Shown piece after piece: positions 23,190 to 30,348 of a DNA stretch of 64,000 nucleotides. Every line of letters begins with the position of its first letter. Position 1 is the first letter of the stretch. The position numbers and the translations under genes were made by a program. The stretch is from JBOHBN01 sp050698355. Lineage in GTDB: Bacteria; Actinomycetota; Actinomycetes; Streptosporangiales; WHST01. The DNA is taken from the NCBI GenBank assembly GCA_050698355.1, contig JBOHBN010000209.1, forward strand, positions 1 through 64,000, read 5' to 3'. The notes under the pieces were generated by a model, which did no database searches, was not told the origin of the DNA, and worked only from the letters and a program-made list of their open reading frames with translations.

Positions 23190-23942
23190 CTATGCCCTTG
23201 CGCGATCCGGCGACAGGCGGAACAGCGCGCCGAGCCCGGCGGCCCGCTCGTGGTGGCCGGCGAGCCGCAGCCCCTCCCAGGCGGTGACCTGGTTCGCGGT
23301 GAGCACGGGCTTGCCCGCCGCGGCCTCCATCGCGTCGAGCCATGCGACGGTGTGCAGGGCTGTGTCGGGCAGGAGCACGGCCTCGGCGTCAGCGGCACCG
23401 CTCTCGGCGGTCGACGCCGCGAGCTCCAGCACCGCCTCCCGGCCGAGGTCACCGACGTCGGCGGCCTGCAGGATGTCCTTGCTGGTGAACGACACCACCT
23501 CGATGCCGCCGGCCGCGAGGAACTCCACGAACCTGGCGGCGATGCCCTCGGGGTACGTAGCCGCGACCGCGACCCGGCGCACGCCGAGCGCGTGCGCAGC
23601 CTCGACGAACGCGATGGACGTGCTGGACGCGGGTACGTCGGCGGTCGAGGCCAGGGTGTCGGCCTGGTCACGCGCGCCGTCCCAGCCGAACACGAAGCTG
23701 CCGCTCGTACACGCCCACATCACGGCGTCCGGGCGGTGCGGTGCCAGCTGACGCCACCCTGCGGCCAGCTCGTCCGGCTGACCGACGGCGAGCAGGTTGT
23801 CCTCGGTGTGGGCGACGTCGTCCGGCGTGGTGTGCACGAGCGGGAGCGCGACGCTGGAGCCGAGCAGCCGCTCGACGCCTGCGTAGTCGTCCTCGGCCGC
23901 GTAGCCGGGGTAGAGCATGCCGACGGTCGTGTTCTCGGCCAC
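23190..23942 (-). CDS. Asp/Glu racemase-superfamily protein (maleate isomerase/arylmalonate decarboxylase-like), single catalytic Cys
   Basis: A 250-residue protein. The GTG at 23942 is favoured by GGAGG five bases upstream; GTG at 23948 is the alternative. The N-terminal catalytic cysteine is in MWACTSGSFVFGWD, as in maleate cis-trans isomerases, but the second cysteine, expected in an SCT-type motif, is replaced: the segment reads LLPDTALHT. One-cysteine members include decarboxylases, though arylmalonate decarboxylase keeps the other cysteine, so a different reaction is likely. It lies directly upstream of the GntR gene. Confidence 0.82.
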   Translation of the reverse strand: MAENTTVGMLYPGYAAEDDYAGVERLLGSSVALPLVHTTPDDVAHTEDNLLAVGQPDELAAGWRQLAPHRPDAVMWACTSGSFVFGWDGARDQADTLASTADVPASSTSIAFVEAAHALGVRRVAVAATYPEGIAARFVEFLAAGGIEVVSFTSKDILQAADVGDLGREAVLELAASTAESGAADAEAVLLPDTALHTVAWLDAMEAAAGKPVLTANQVTAWEGLRLAGHHERAAGLGALFRLSPDRARA

Positions 23943-23964
23943 GAACACCTCCAGGGCAGTCGCT

Positions 23965-23998
23965 GATTGTTGACAATCCTACTGGCCCTTCCTAGCGT
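23965..23998 (+). promoter_or_regulatory. Operator plus promoter for the DUF3830 gene
   Basis: The palindrome GATTGT-TG-ACAATC is at 23965-23978. A -35 TTGACA (23970-23975) lies inside it, followed after 17 bp by a -10 TAGCGT (23993-23998). A repressor on the palindrome would block this promoter; the site also lies 23 bp upstream of the divergent racemase-like gene. Confidence 0.75.
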
Positions 23999-24045
23999 CA
24001 ACACCTACCATCGTCGGCACGTCGAAACGAAGGTGGAGGCCCAGA

Positions 24046-24546
24046 TTGGCCAGATACATCGAGATCTCCTTGGACAAGCGGGGCGTGACCTGTGTCGCGC
24101 AGCTGCTCGACGACCTCGCTCCGCGTACGTGTGAGGCGATCTGGAAGGCGCTGCCGGTGGGGTCCGACGCGTACCACGGCAAGTACGCGCGCAACGAGAT
24201 CTACACCCTCGTCCAGGCGTTCGCCGACCCCGAACCGGGTGCGGAGAACACCACCATCACCCCCATCCCCGGCGACCTGTGTTACTTCTCGTTCCCGAAG
24301 GCGGAGATAGCGACGCCCTCGCACGGGTACGGCACGTCCGAGGAACCGTACAAGGCGGATCGGATCGTCGACCTCGCGCTGTTCTACGAGCGGAACAACC
24401 TGCTGTTGAACCCGGACTCCGGCTTCGTTCCCGGCAACGTGTTCGCCACCATCACACAGGGCCTGGCCGACATGCGGGAGGCGAGCGAGGACCTGTGGAA
24501 GCGCGGCGTCGAGGGGGAGACGCTGACGCTCCGCCGCAAGGAGTAG
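24046..24546 (+). CDS. DUF3830 family protein
   Basis: A 166-residue protein of the DUF3830 family, a cyclophilin-like beta-barrel with no assigned function. Recognisable segments are LLDDLAPRTCEAIWKALPV, YHGKYARNEIYT and the terminal GLADMREASEDLWKRGVEG. The start is TTG at 24046 preceded by AGGTGGAGG. Members are often found beside Asp/Glu-racemase-like, amidase and dehydrogenase genes in catabolic loci, exactly the context here. Confidence 0.82.
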   Translation: MARYIEISLDKRGVTCVAQLLDDLAPRTCEAIWKALPVGSDAYHGKYARNEIYTLVQAFADPEPGAENTTITPIPGDLCYFSFPKAEIATPSHGYGTSEEPYKADRIVDLALFYERNNLLLNPDSGFVPGNVFATITQGLADMREASEDLWKRGVEGETLTLRRKE

Positions 24547-24556
24547 GCCGGGCAAC

Positions 24557-24600
24557 GTGTCAGTAGCTCAGCCCGCTACAGCGAGCTGAGCTACTGACAC
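24557..24600. terminator. Bidirectional terminator-like hairpin
   Basis: Perfect 15-bp stem (24557-24571 with 24586-24600; GTGTCAGTAGCTCAG) and 14-nt loop, between convergent genes. Related in sequence to 53661-53704 and to the half-site near 32130-32146. Confidence 0.85.
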
Positions 24601-24604
24601 CCGG

Positions 24605-25348
24605 TCAATCGAACAGGCGCTGGCCGTTCGGCGCCGCTGTGCCGCCGCAGCTGCGCAGCGCCGACCAGATGCTCACCTGGTTGGCGGTGAGGACCGGCTT
24701 GCCCAACGCGCGCTCGAGCGGCGTGATCGCGTCGAAGGTCGGCAGGTTCGTGCAGCTGACGAACACCGCCTCCGCGTCCGGCCGGTCGGCGGCGAGCACG
24801 AGCTGTACGAGCTCCGCGTACGGCACGAGCCAGATGTGCTCGAGCAGCCCGAGGTGCGCGCTGGACACGACGGTGACGCCCGCCTCGGCGAGGAAGTCGT
24901 GCAGGCGAGTCGTCATGCTCTCCACGTACGGTGTCGCGACCGCGAGCCGGCTGATGCCGAGGTAGTTCACGGCGTCGAGCAGCGCGCCGGAGGTCGTAAC
25001 CGCAGCGGGCGCGCCCACCGACCCGATGGCCTCCCGCAAGTCGCGCTCGCCGGCCATGCCGTGCACGAAGCTGCCCGAGGTGCACAGGTAGACGACCACC
25101 TCGGGCTCTGCAGTCAGCACCTCGGCGGTACCTGCCTGGACGGTCGCGTAGTCGCTCACGAGCTCGGCCATCTCGACGGTGACGGGGACGGCGAGACGCG
25201 GCGTGCGCGTGATGTGCAGCGATGTGGTGTCCGGCACCCATCGCCAGACCTCCCGGTCCAGCGCGAAGTCGTACGGGGTCACGATGCCGATCCCGTGTTG
25301 AGGCAGGACTTCTGCCACCTCGACGGGAACGCGCACGGTCTGCTCCAA
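24605..25348 (-). CDS. Maleate isomerase-like Asp/Glu racemase-superfamily protein, both catalytic Cys present
   Basis: A 247-residue protein starting at TTG 25348 after GGAGGTGG. It has the two catalytic cysteines expected of maleate cis-trans isomerases and Asp/Glu racemases: YLCTSGSFVHGM near residue 90 and VFVSCTNLPT near residue 196. IGIVTPYDFALDREVWRWVP at the N-terminus is typical of maleate isomerase-like members. It is about 30 % similar in layout to the paralogue at 23190-23942, which lacks the second cysteine. Divergent from the dehydrogenase-amidase operon, sharing the operator at 25383-25396. Confidence 0.86.
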   Translation of the reverse strand: MEQTVRVPVEVAEVLPQHGIGIVTPYDFALDREVWRWVPDTTSLHITRTPRLAVPVTVEMAELVSDYATVQAGTAEVLTAEPEVVVYLCTSGSFVHGMAGERDLREAIGSVGAPAAVTTSGALLDAVNYLGISRLAVATPYVESMTTRLHDFLAEAGVTVVSSAHLGLLEHIWLVPYAELVQLVLAADRPDAEAVFVSCTNLPTFDAITPLERALGKPVLTANQVSIWSALRSCGGTAAPNGQRLFD

Positions 25349-25382
25349 CCAGCCACCTCCGCTTCCGACGACGCCGCCGCGA

Positions 25383-25416
25383 GATTGTTGACAATCCTAC
25401 GGTCGCTGTCTAGCGT
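25383..25416 (+). promoter_or_regulatory. Operator plus promoter for the dehydrogenase-amidase operon
   Basis: Palindrome GATTGT-TG-ACAATC at 25383-25396, with -35 TTGACA at 25388-25393, a 17-bp spacer and -10 TAGCGT at 25411-25416, the same geometry as at 23965-23998. The predicted start point falls at or beside the GTG codon at 25424, so this mRNA is probably leaderless. Confidence 0.78.
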
Positions 25417-25423
25417 CACGGCG

Positions 25424-26395
25424 GTGGCCAACCCTCCAGAACTCGTCGTGCTGTGCGATGACTCCCGCCCGTCCGGCATGGAGGAGGTCGAGCGGCTCGC
25501 GCGTGTCCGGTACGTACAGCCCGCCGAGCTGCCCGACGCGATCGGTGACGCCGACGCGCTGTTCATGTGGGCGTTCCAGTCGACCGCGCTGGCCGATGCG
25601 TGGCCGCGCGCCCACCGGCTGCAGTGGGTGCACACGGCGAGCGCCGGCGTCGACCGGGTCCTGATCCCGGAGGTCGCGAAGAGCGACGTGGTGGTAACCA
25701 ACTCCCGTGGCGTGTTCGACGACGCGATCGCCGAGTACGTGCTCGGCCTCGTCCTGCTGTTCGCCAAGGGCATGCACGACACGCTCGCCCGGCAACGCAC
25801 CCGTACCTGGGAGCACCGGGATACCGAGATGGTGGCCGGCCGGTCGGCCCTCGTCGTCGGTGTCGGGCCGATCGGCCGGGCGGTGGGGCGGCTGCTGGCC
25901 GCCGCCGGCATGCACGTGAGCGGGGTCGGGCGTACGGCGCGTAGCGAAGACCCGGACTTCGGTACGGTGCTGGGGTCGGCGGACCTCGCCGACGCGTTGC
26001 CGGCGGCCGATTACGTGGTGGCCGTGGCGCCGCTCACCGAGGAGACGAGGGGGATGTTCGATGCGGCCGCGTTCGCCCGGATGCGGTCCACCGCACGATT
26101 CATCAACGTCGGGCGCGGTCCGCTCGTGGTGGAGCGCGACCTGATCGCGGCGTTGCGCGAGGAACGGATCGCCGGCGCGGGACTCGACGTGTTCGAGGAG
26201 GAGCCCTTGTCGTACGATTCCCCGCTGTGGTCGATGTCCAACGTCGTCGTGTCCCCGCACATGTCCGCCGATTACGTCGGTTGGCTGGATACGCTCGCCC
26301 GCGTGTTCGTCGATAACTTCCATCGCTGGCATGGTGGAGAAGAGTTGCGAAACGTCGTCGACAAGTGGCTCGGTTACGTGCCGTCAGCCCCATAG
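25424..26395 (+). CDS. D-isomer-specific 2-hydroxyacid dehydrogenase
   Basis: A 323-residue NAD(P)-dependent dehydrogenase. The nucleotide-binding motif is VVGVGPIGRAVGRLLAAAG; catalytic Arg, Glu and His lie in FINVGRGPLV, GLDVFEEEPL and SPHMS. The reading frame is open far upstream, but GTG at 25424 is chosen because the promoter's start point coincides with it and the homologous fold starts there. It should reduce a 2-oxoacid or oxidise a D-2-hydroxyacid made by the pathway of this locus. The amidase follows after 13 bp. Confidence 0.88.
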   Translation: MANPPELVVLCDDSRPSGMEEVERLARVRYVQPAELPDAIGDADALFMWAFQSTALADAWPRAHRLQWVHTASAGVDRVLIPEVAKSDVVVTNSRGVFDDAIAEYVLGLVLLFAKGMHDTLARQRTRTWEHRDTEMVAGRSALVVGVGPIGRAVGRLLAAAGMHVSGVGRTARSEDPDFGTVLGSADLADALPAADYVVAVAPLTEETRGMFDAAAFARMRSTARFINVGRGPLVVERDLIAALREERIAGAGLDVFEEEPLSYDSPLWSMSNVVVSPHMSADYVGWLDTLARVFVDNFHRWHGGEELRNVVDKWLGYVPSAP

Positions 26396-26408
26396 GAGGT
26401 AGCCGAGC

Positions 26409-27815
26409 ATGGCAGACACTGAGGGTGCGCTGCGCACCGCGGCGCAGCTCGTCGCCGCGTACAAGCAGGGCGACCTCTCCCCGGTCGAGGCCACCCAGGC
26501 GACCCTAGACCGCATCGACCAGCTGAACGACACGGTCAACGCGTACTGCCTCGTCGACCGCGACGCCGCCCTCGCCTCCGCGCGCGCGTCCGAGGCGCGC
26601 TGGCGACGCGGCGAGCCGAGCGGCCCGGTGGACGGCGTCCCGACCTCGATCAAGGACATGTTCCTCACCGCGGGCTGGCCGACGCTACGCGGTTCACACA
26701 CGGTGAGCGAGGACCAGAACTGGGACGAGGACGCGCCGTGCGTCGCCCGGCTTCGCGAGACCGGCGCGGTGCTCGTCGGCAAGACCACGACGCCCGAGAT
26801 GGGCTGGAAGGGCGTCACGGACAGCCCGCGTACCGGGGTCACCCGCAACCCGTGGGACCTGTCGAAGACCCCCGGCGGGTCGAGTGGGGGGAGCGCGGCG
26901 TCGGTCGCCCTCGGCATGGCACCACTCAGCGTCGGCACCGACGGGGGTGGCTCGGTACGCATACCAGGCGCGTTCAGCGGCGTCTTCGCGCTGAAGCCGA
27001 CGTACGGCCGGATCCCGATCTACCCGCCGAGCGCGTTCGGCACGCTGTCGCATGCGGGTCCCATGACGTGGACCGTTGAGGACGCGGCGCTGCTGCTCGA
27101 CGTGGTTACCGGGCCCGACGGCCGGGACTGGTCCGCGCTCCCCGAGCCCGTGGGCTCGTACACCGGCGGGCTCGGCAGCGGCGTTCTCGGCCGGCGCGTC
27201 GCGTTCAGCCCGGCACTCGGCTACGTCGACGTCGACCCGGAGGTCGCCGCCGTGGTCGCGTCCGCGGTCGACGTCCTCTCCGGGCTCGGCGCGCAGGTGG
27301 AGGAACGCGATCCGGGCTTCACCGACCCCATCGATGCCTTCAACGTGCTCTGGTACTCCGCCACCGCGAAGATCGTGGAGCCGCTGTCCGACGAGGATCG
27401 TGCGCGCCTGGATCCGGGGTTCGCGGAGGTCGCCGAACTGGGTGCCGGCTACTCCGCGGTGGACTATCTCGGTGCCAACGCCGAGCGGATGAGCCTGGGC
27501 TCGATGATGGGCAGGTTCCACGAGACGTACGACCTGCTCATCACACCGACCGTCCCGATCCCGGCGTTCGACGCCGGGCAGGAGGTACCGACCGGCTGGC
27601 CGCACAAGAGGTGGACGAGCTGGACGCCGTTCAGCTACCCGTTCAACATGACCCAGCAGCCGGCAGCGACGGTTCCTTGCGGGTTCACCTCGGGTGGGCT
27701 TCCGGTCGGGTTGCAGATCGTGGGCCCGCGGCACGCGGACGGACTCGTGCTCTCGGCTGCCAAGGCCTTCGAGGACGCCCGGCCCTGGACGGATCACCGG
27801 CCGCAGCCCGCGTAG
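26409..27815 (+). CDS. Amidase signature family hydrolase
   Basis: A 468-residue amidase with the full Ser-cisSer-Lys triad: lysine in VDGVPTSIKDMFL, and the Gly/Ser-rich signature GGSSGGSAASVALGMAPLSVGTDGGGSVRIPG holding both serines. Length and C-terminal PATVPCGFTSGGLPVGLQIVGPRH agree with stand-alone amidases. It follows the dehydrogenase by 13 bp (GGAGGTAGCCGAGC before ATG) and probably opens an amide intermediate of the same route. GatA is unlikely because no gatC or gatB is near. Confidence 0.9.
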   Translation: MADTEGALRTAAQLVAAYKQGDLSPVEATQATLDRIDQLNDTVNAYCLVDRDAALASARASEARWRRGEPSGPVDGVPTSIKDMFLTAGWPTLRGSHTVSEDQNWDEDAPCVARLRETGAVLVGKTTTPEMGWKGVTDSPRTGVTRNPWDLSKTPGGSSGGSAASVALGMAPLSVGTDGGGSVRIPGAFSGVFALKPTYGRIPIYPPSAFGTLSHAGPMTWTVEDAALLLDVVTGPDGRDWSALPEPVGSYTGGLGSGVLGRRVAFSPALGYVDVDPEVAAVVASAVDVLSGLGAQVEERDPGFTDPIDAFNVLWYSATAKIVEPLSDEDRARLDPGFAEVAELGAGYSAVDYLGANAERMSLGSMMGRFHETYDLLITPTVPIPAFDAGQEVPTGWPHKRWTSWTPFSYPFNMTQQPAATVPCGFTSGGLPVGLQIVGPRHADGLVLSAAKAFEDARPWTDHRPQPA

Positions 27816-27853
27816 CTGTACGGGACTGCTGTCGTGCGAGGACGGGTGACGGG

Positions 27854-28039
27854 TTACGGGCCAGCGGACCGCATTGTGTGCTCCGCGATGGAACGCCGGA
27901 AGGCCTCGAGATCACCGAGCCTGGTGTGCAACAGCTCGACGACGCCCTCGTCGTCCACCCGTGCGTAGCCGTGCACGAGCAGGTCTCGGAACCCTGCCAT
28001 GCGTTCCAGCAGGAAACGCAGCCGGGCCGCGTCCACCAT
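27854..28039 (-). pseudogene. HepT-like toxin remnant (internally deleted)
   Basis: A 61-residue frame that keeps the HEPN toxin motif RDLLVHGY (R-X4-H-X-Y) and the C-terminal YARVDDEGVVELLHTRLGDLEAFRRSI of HepT/DUF86 proteins. Normal members are about 130-145 residues; here roughly the first half is missing, apart from a possible original start (MVDA). It overlaps the stop of the MntA-like remnant. Probably inactive, though the catalytic motif survives. Confidence 0.68.
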
Positions 28040-28254
28040 CAGCGGCGGCCTGCGGCGATCTCGGCAAGCAGCTCTTTTTCGAAGCCGCGGAAGGCGATGT
28101 TGAAGTCCTCGAACTCCCGGAAGACGCGGCTCTCGAGTTCGACCCGGCCCGGCTCGTCGACCGAGTAGATCGTCTCGTGGCGCTGCACGATGCGACCGCG
28201 CAGCGGCAACGGTGCGTCGTTGAGGACGACCATGCTAGTACCGACGCGTCGCAC
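28039..28254 (-). pseudogene. MntA-like antitoxin remnant (C-terminal half)
   Basis: A 71-residue frame matching the C-terminal part of MntA-type minimal nucleotidyltransferases (MVVLNDAPLPLRGRIVQRHETIYSVDEPGRVELESRVFREFEDF). The catalytic GSX10DXD region is absent, so it cannot adenylylate HepT. It is followed by the HepT remnant in the usual antitoxin-toxin order. Both genes having lost N-terminal coding sequence indicates decay of a MntA-HepT module. Confidence 0.65.
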
Positions 28255-28307
28255 AGATGACTTACCACGACGTACAGGGATCTACCAGGAGCTGTGGACC
28301 GAGGTAA

Positions 28308-28343
28308 GTCCCGGTTGATCACGGTACCGTGACCAACCGGGAC
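28308..28343. terminator. 36-bp near-perfect palindrome after the C39-like gene
   Basis: Centre GGTACC; 17 of 18 positions pair (one mismatch pair). It lies 14 bp downstream of the peptidase gene's stop on the minus strand. Lacking a loop, it would extrude as a hairpin only with a small unpaired tip; a terminator is the likeliest role. Confidence 0.6.
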
Positions 28344-28356
28344 GGGTTGTGTTCCT

Positions 28357-29670
28357 CTACCAGTTGTGCTCGTCGCTCACGTTCGGCGGCAGCGGGACGT
28401 TCGCCGGGTGGATGACGTACGCGATGCCGCCGGAGTGCGGCACCCACGCGTTCTCGACCTGGTCGCGCCTGTAGACGCGGGTGACGCTCGCGTCGTGCGC
28501 GGTCGCCGGGTCGTTGATGATGACGTCGCCGTCGGCGGTGAACCCGGTGATGACGAACAGGTGCCCGTTGGTGGAGTACCCGGCGCCGTCCATGTCCTCC
28601 GCGTCGAACGACACCGAGATCACCAGCGGGATGCCCGCCTTGATGAACTGCTCGGCCTCGGCCAGTGACCGCAACCGCGTGACGAACGACTCCATGTGCG
28701 GGAACTCCGCGGCGTACGCGGCGTTGAACGGCCAGTTGCCCGCACCGTCGTAGTTGTAGTCGAAGGTGTACCGGGCGGCGTAGTCGACCTGCGGGTCGAC
28801 GTGCGGCTTCGGCTCCACCCACCGCAGCTTGGCCTGCGGCACCCGACGGTTCCAGGAGTACACGTCCATCGTGGTGGAGGTCGGTGAGCACCAGGCCTCG
28901 CCGCCGTTGTCGTACTGCGGGTAGTGGCCGACGTGCTCGTCCTGGGAGAACTCCGGCACGTCGAGCGCGACCCGCTTGCCCAACGTGAATTTGCTCGTCG
29001 GTACGGTCTCGGTGCCCGGCAGCCGGGACGCCATCAGGCCGATCTTGGACAGCCGCGGCGTCGCGTTCGTGCCCTTCGGGCGCAGCAGCGTCACCTTGAG
29101 CTGGTACGCGTCGATGCTCGTGCCGTCGCTCGCCTTGTAGGTGTCGATCGCGATGTAGCCGTCGTCATCGCCCTGGCTGGGTACGGACGTGCGGTGGATG
29201 TCCCCGTGCGCGTAGTCGTCGCCGGACGCCCAGCGCCCCATGATGTACCACTTCGTCCAGCCCGGGTGGTTCGCGCGGCGGCCACGCATCTGGATCTGCA
29301 CCCAGGTGCCGGTGGGCGTCCGCGCGTTCCAGGAGGCCACCGCCTCGGTCGCGCCGAAGCCGAGCTGATGCACCGGCGAGGTCCAGGTGCCGGAGTCGTA
29401 CGTGCGCGCGCCGGCGTCGCCGAACGGGTCGGTGTAGGAGAACGGTTCGGCGTGCTTGCCGAGCCGCAGGCGGTTGCCGAGCACGCGGGTGCCGTCGGTC
29501 TCACCGTGCTGCAGGCCGCGCGTCCCCTTCCACTGGTGGTAGGAGACGTGCCTGTCCGGCACGCTCTGCTGGCTGGGGGCGGCCGCGGCCGCCCCGGGAA
29601 GGACGAGCGCGGTGGTCGCCGCGGCAGCCGTGGCTGCCAGCAGCAGTTTGGTATGAAGCCTTCGTGCCAT
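28357..29670 (-). CDS. Secreted C39-like family protein
   Basis: A 437-residue exported protein. Residues 1-31 form a Sec signal peptide (basic MARRLHTK, then LLLAATAAAATTALVLPGAAAAA). The middle contains beta-rich segments (GTWVQIQMRGRRANHPGWTKW). The C-terminal 200 residues are a C39-like papain-fold domain: cysteine in GEAWCSPTSTTMDVYSWN and histidine in NGHLFVITGFTADGDVIIND. C39-like domains outside ABC exporters may be proteases or non-catalytic; the Cys-His pair is intact here. Stand-alone gene. Confidence 0.85.
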   Translation of the reverse strand: MARRLHTKLLLAATAAAATTALVLPGAAAAAPSQQSVPDRHVSYHQWKGTRGLQHGETDGTRVLGNRLRLGKHAEPFSYTDPFGDAGARTYDSGTWTSPVHQLGFGATEAVASWNARTPTGTWVQIQMRGRRANHPGWTKWYIMGRWASGDDYAHGDIHRTSVPSQGDDDGYIAIDTYKASDGTSIDAYQLKVTLLRPKGTNATPRLSKIGLMASRLPGTETVPTSKFTLGKRVALDVPEFSQDEHVGHYPQYDNGGEAWCSPTSTTMDVYSWNRRVPQAKLRWVEPKPHVDPQVDYAARYTFDYNYDGAGNWPFNAAYAAEFPHMESFVTRLRSLAEAEQFIKAGIPLVISVSFDAEDMDGAGYSTNGHLFVITGFTADGDVIINDPATAHDASVTRVYRRDQVENAWVPHSGGIAYVIHPANVPLPPNVSDEHNW

Positions 29671-29777
29671 CTCGGGCCTCCCGAGAGCAAGCCGGGGTCG
29701 GACAGTGGCTCAGCGTAGACCCTCGGCCACGCCTGTCGCACCTATCTGACCCGATTACGGCGGAGCGTGAAGGTTTC

Positions 29778-30263
29778 CTACGCGTCCGCGCGCTCCCCCT
29801 TGCCGCCATCGAGCATCTCGCGGGTCGCCTCGCGCAACGCCGTGGTGCTGAGTCGCAGGTACCGGACGACCACCTCGACGTCGGCGTCGCTGAACTCGGG
29901 CGCCAGCGCCAGTAGCCGCTGCCGTACCGGTTCGAACACGGCCTCCGCGTGCCGCGTGCGTTCCGGATCGATCTTCACGATGACGCGCCGCCGGTCGCCT
30001 GGGTCGCTGGCGCGGTGCACGTAGCCGGCAGCTTCCAGGCGGTCGATCATCCGGGTGGTCGCGCCCGTGCTGATCCGCGTGCGGGCGGCGAGCTCGCCGG
30101 CGGTAAGCGGGCCAGTCGCGATCAGGATGTTGAGCCCGTCGACGTCGGTGAGGTTGAGTCCGAGCAGCTCTGCGCCGACCTGGCTGTTGAGCGAGACGGC
30201 CGCGATGAACTCGCGATACAGCGGCTCGACGTCGGCGTGAGGAATCTCGCGGTCCGTTGACAT
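29778..30263 (-). CDS. MarR-family transcriptional regulator
   Basis: A 161-residue protein with the winged helix at about residues 45-105: GPLTAGELAARTRISTGATTRMIDRLEAAGYVHRASDPGDRRRVIVKI, including the D-x-R-D-x-R type wing of MarR. It is divergent from the MFS exporter, and a palindrome lies between them, so it most likely represses the exporter and itself until an inducer binds. Confidence 0.92.
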   Translation of the reverse strand: MSTDREIPHADVEPLYREFIAAVSLNSQVGAELLGLNLTDVDGLNILIATGPLTAGELAARTRISTGATTRMIDRLEAAGYVHRASDPGDRRRVIVKIDPERTRHAEAVFEPVRQRLLALAPEFSDADVEVVVRYLRLSTTALREATREMLDGGKGERADA

Positions 30264-30283
30264 CCTGTCCTTTCACTGCACAG

Positions 30284-30302
30284 TATCTGCGCAGTGCAGA
30301 TA
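30284..30302. promoter_or_regulatory. MarR-type operator between regulator and exporter
   Basis: TATCTGC-GCAGT-GCAGATA, a perfect 7-bp inverted repeat with 5-bp spacer, within an extra CTGCAC/GTGCAG pairing that starts at 30276. It lies 21 bp from the regulator start and 47 bp from the exporter start. Confidence 0.7.
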
Positions 30303-30348
30303 ATTCCTGTGCGCAATGGTACCGGTACGAGCAGCGAGGAAGGACCAC

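Noticed and set aside
22530..23966. 478-codon plus-strand open frame
   Set aside because: It is antisense to the GntR and racemase-like genes and shows no recognisable domain.
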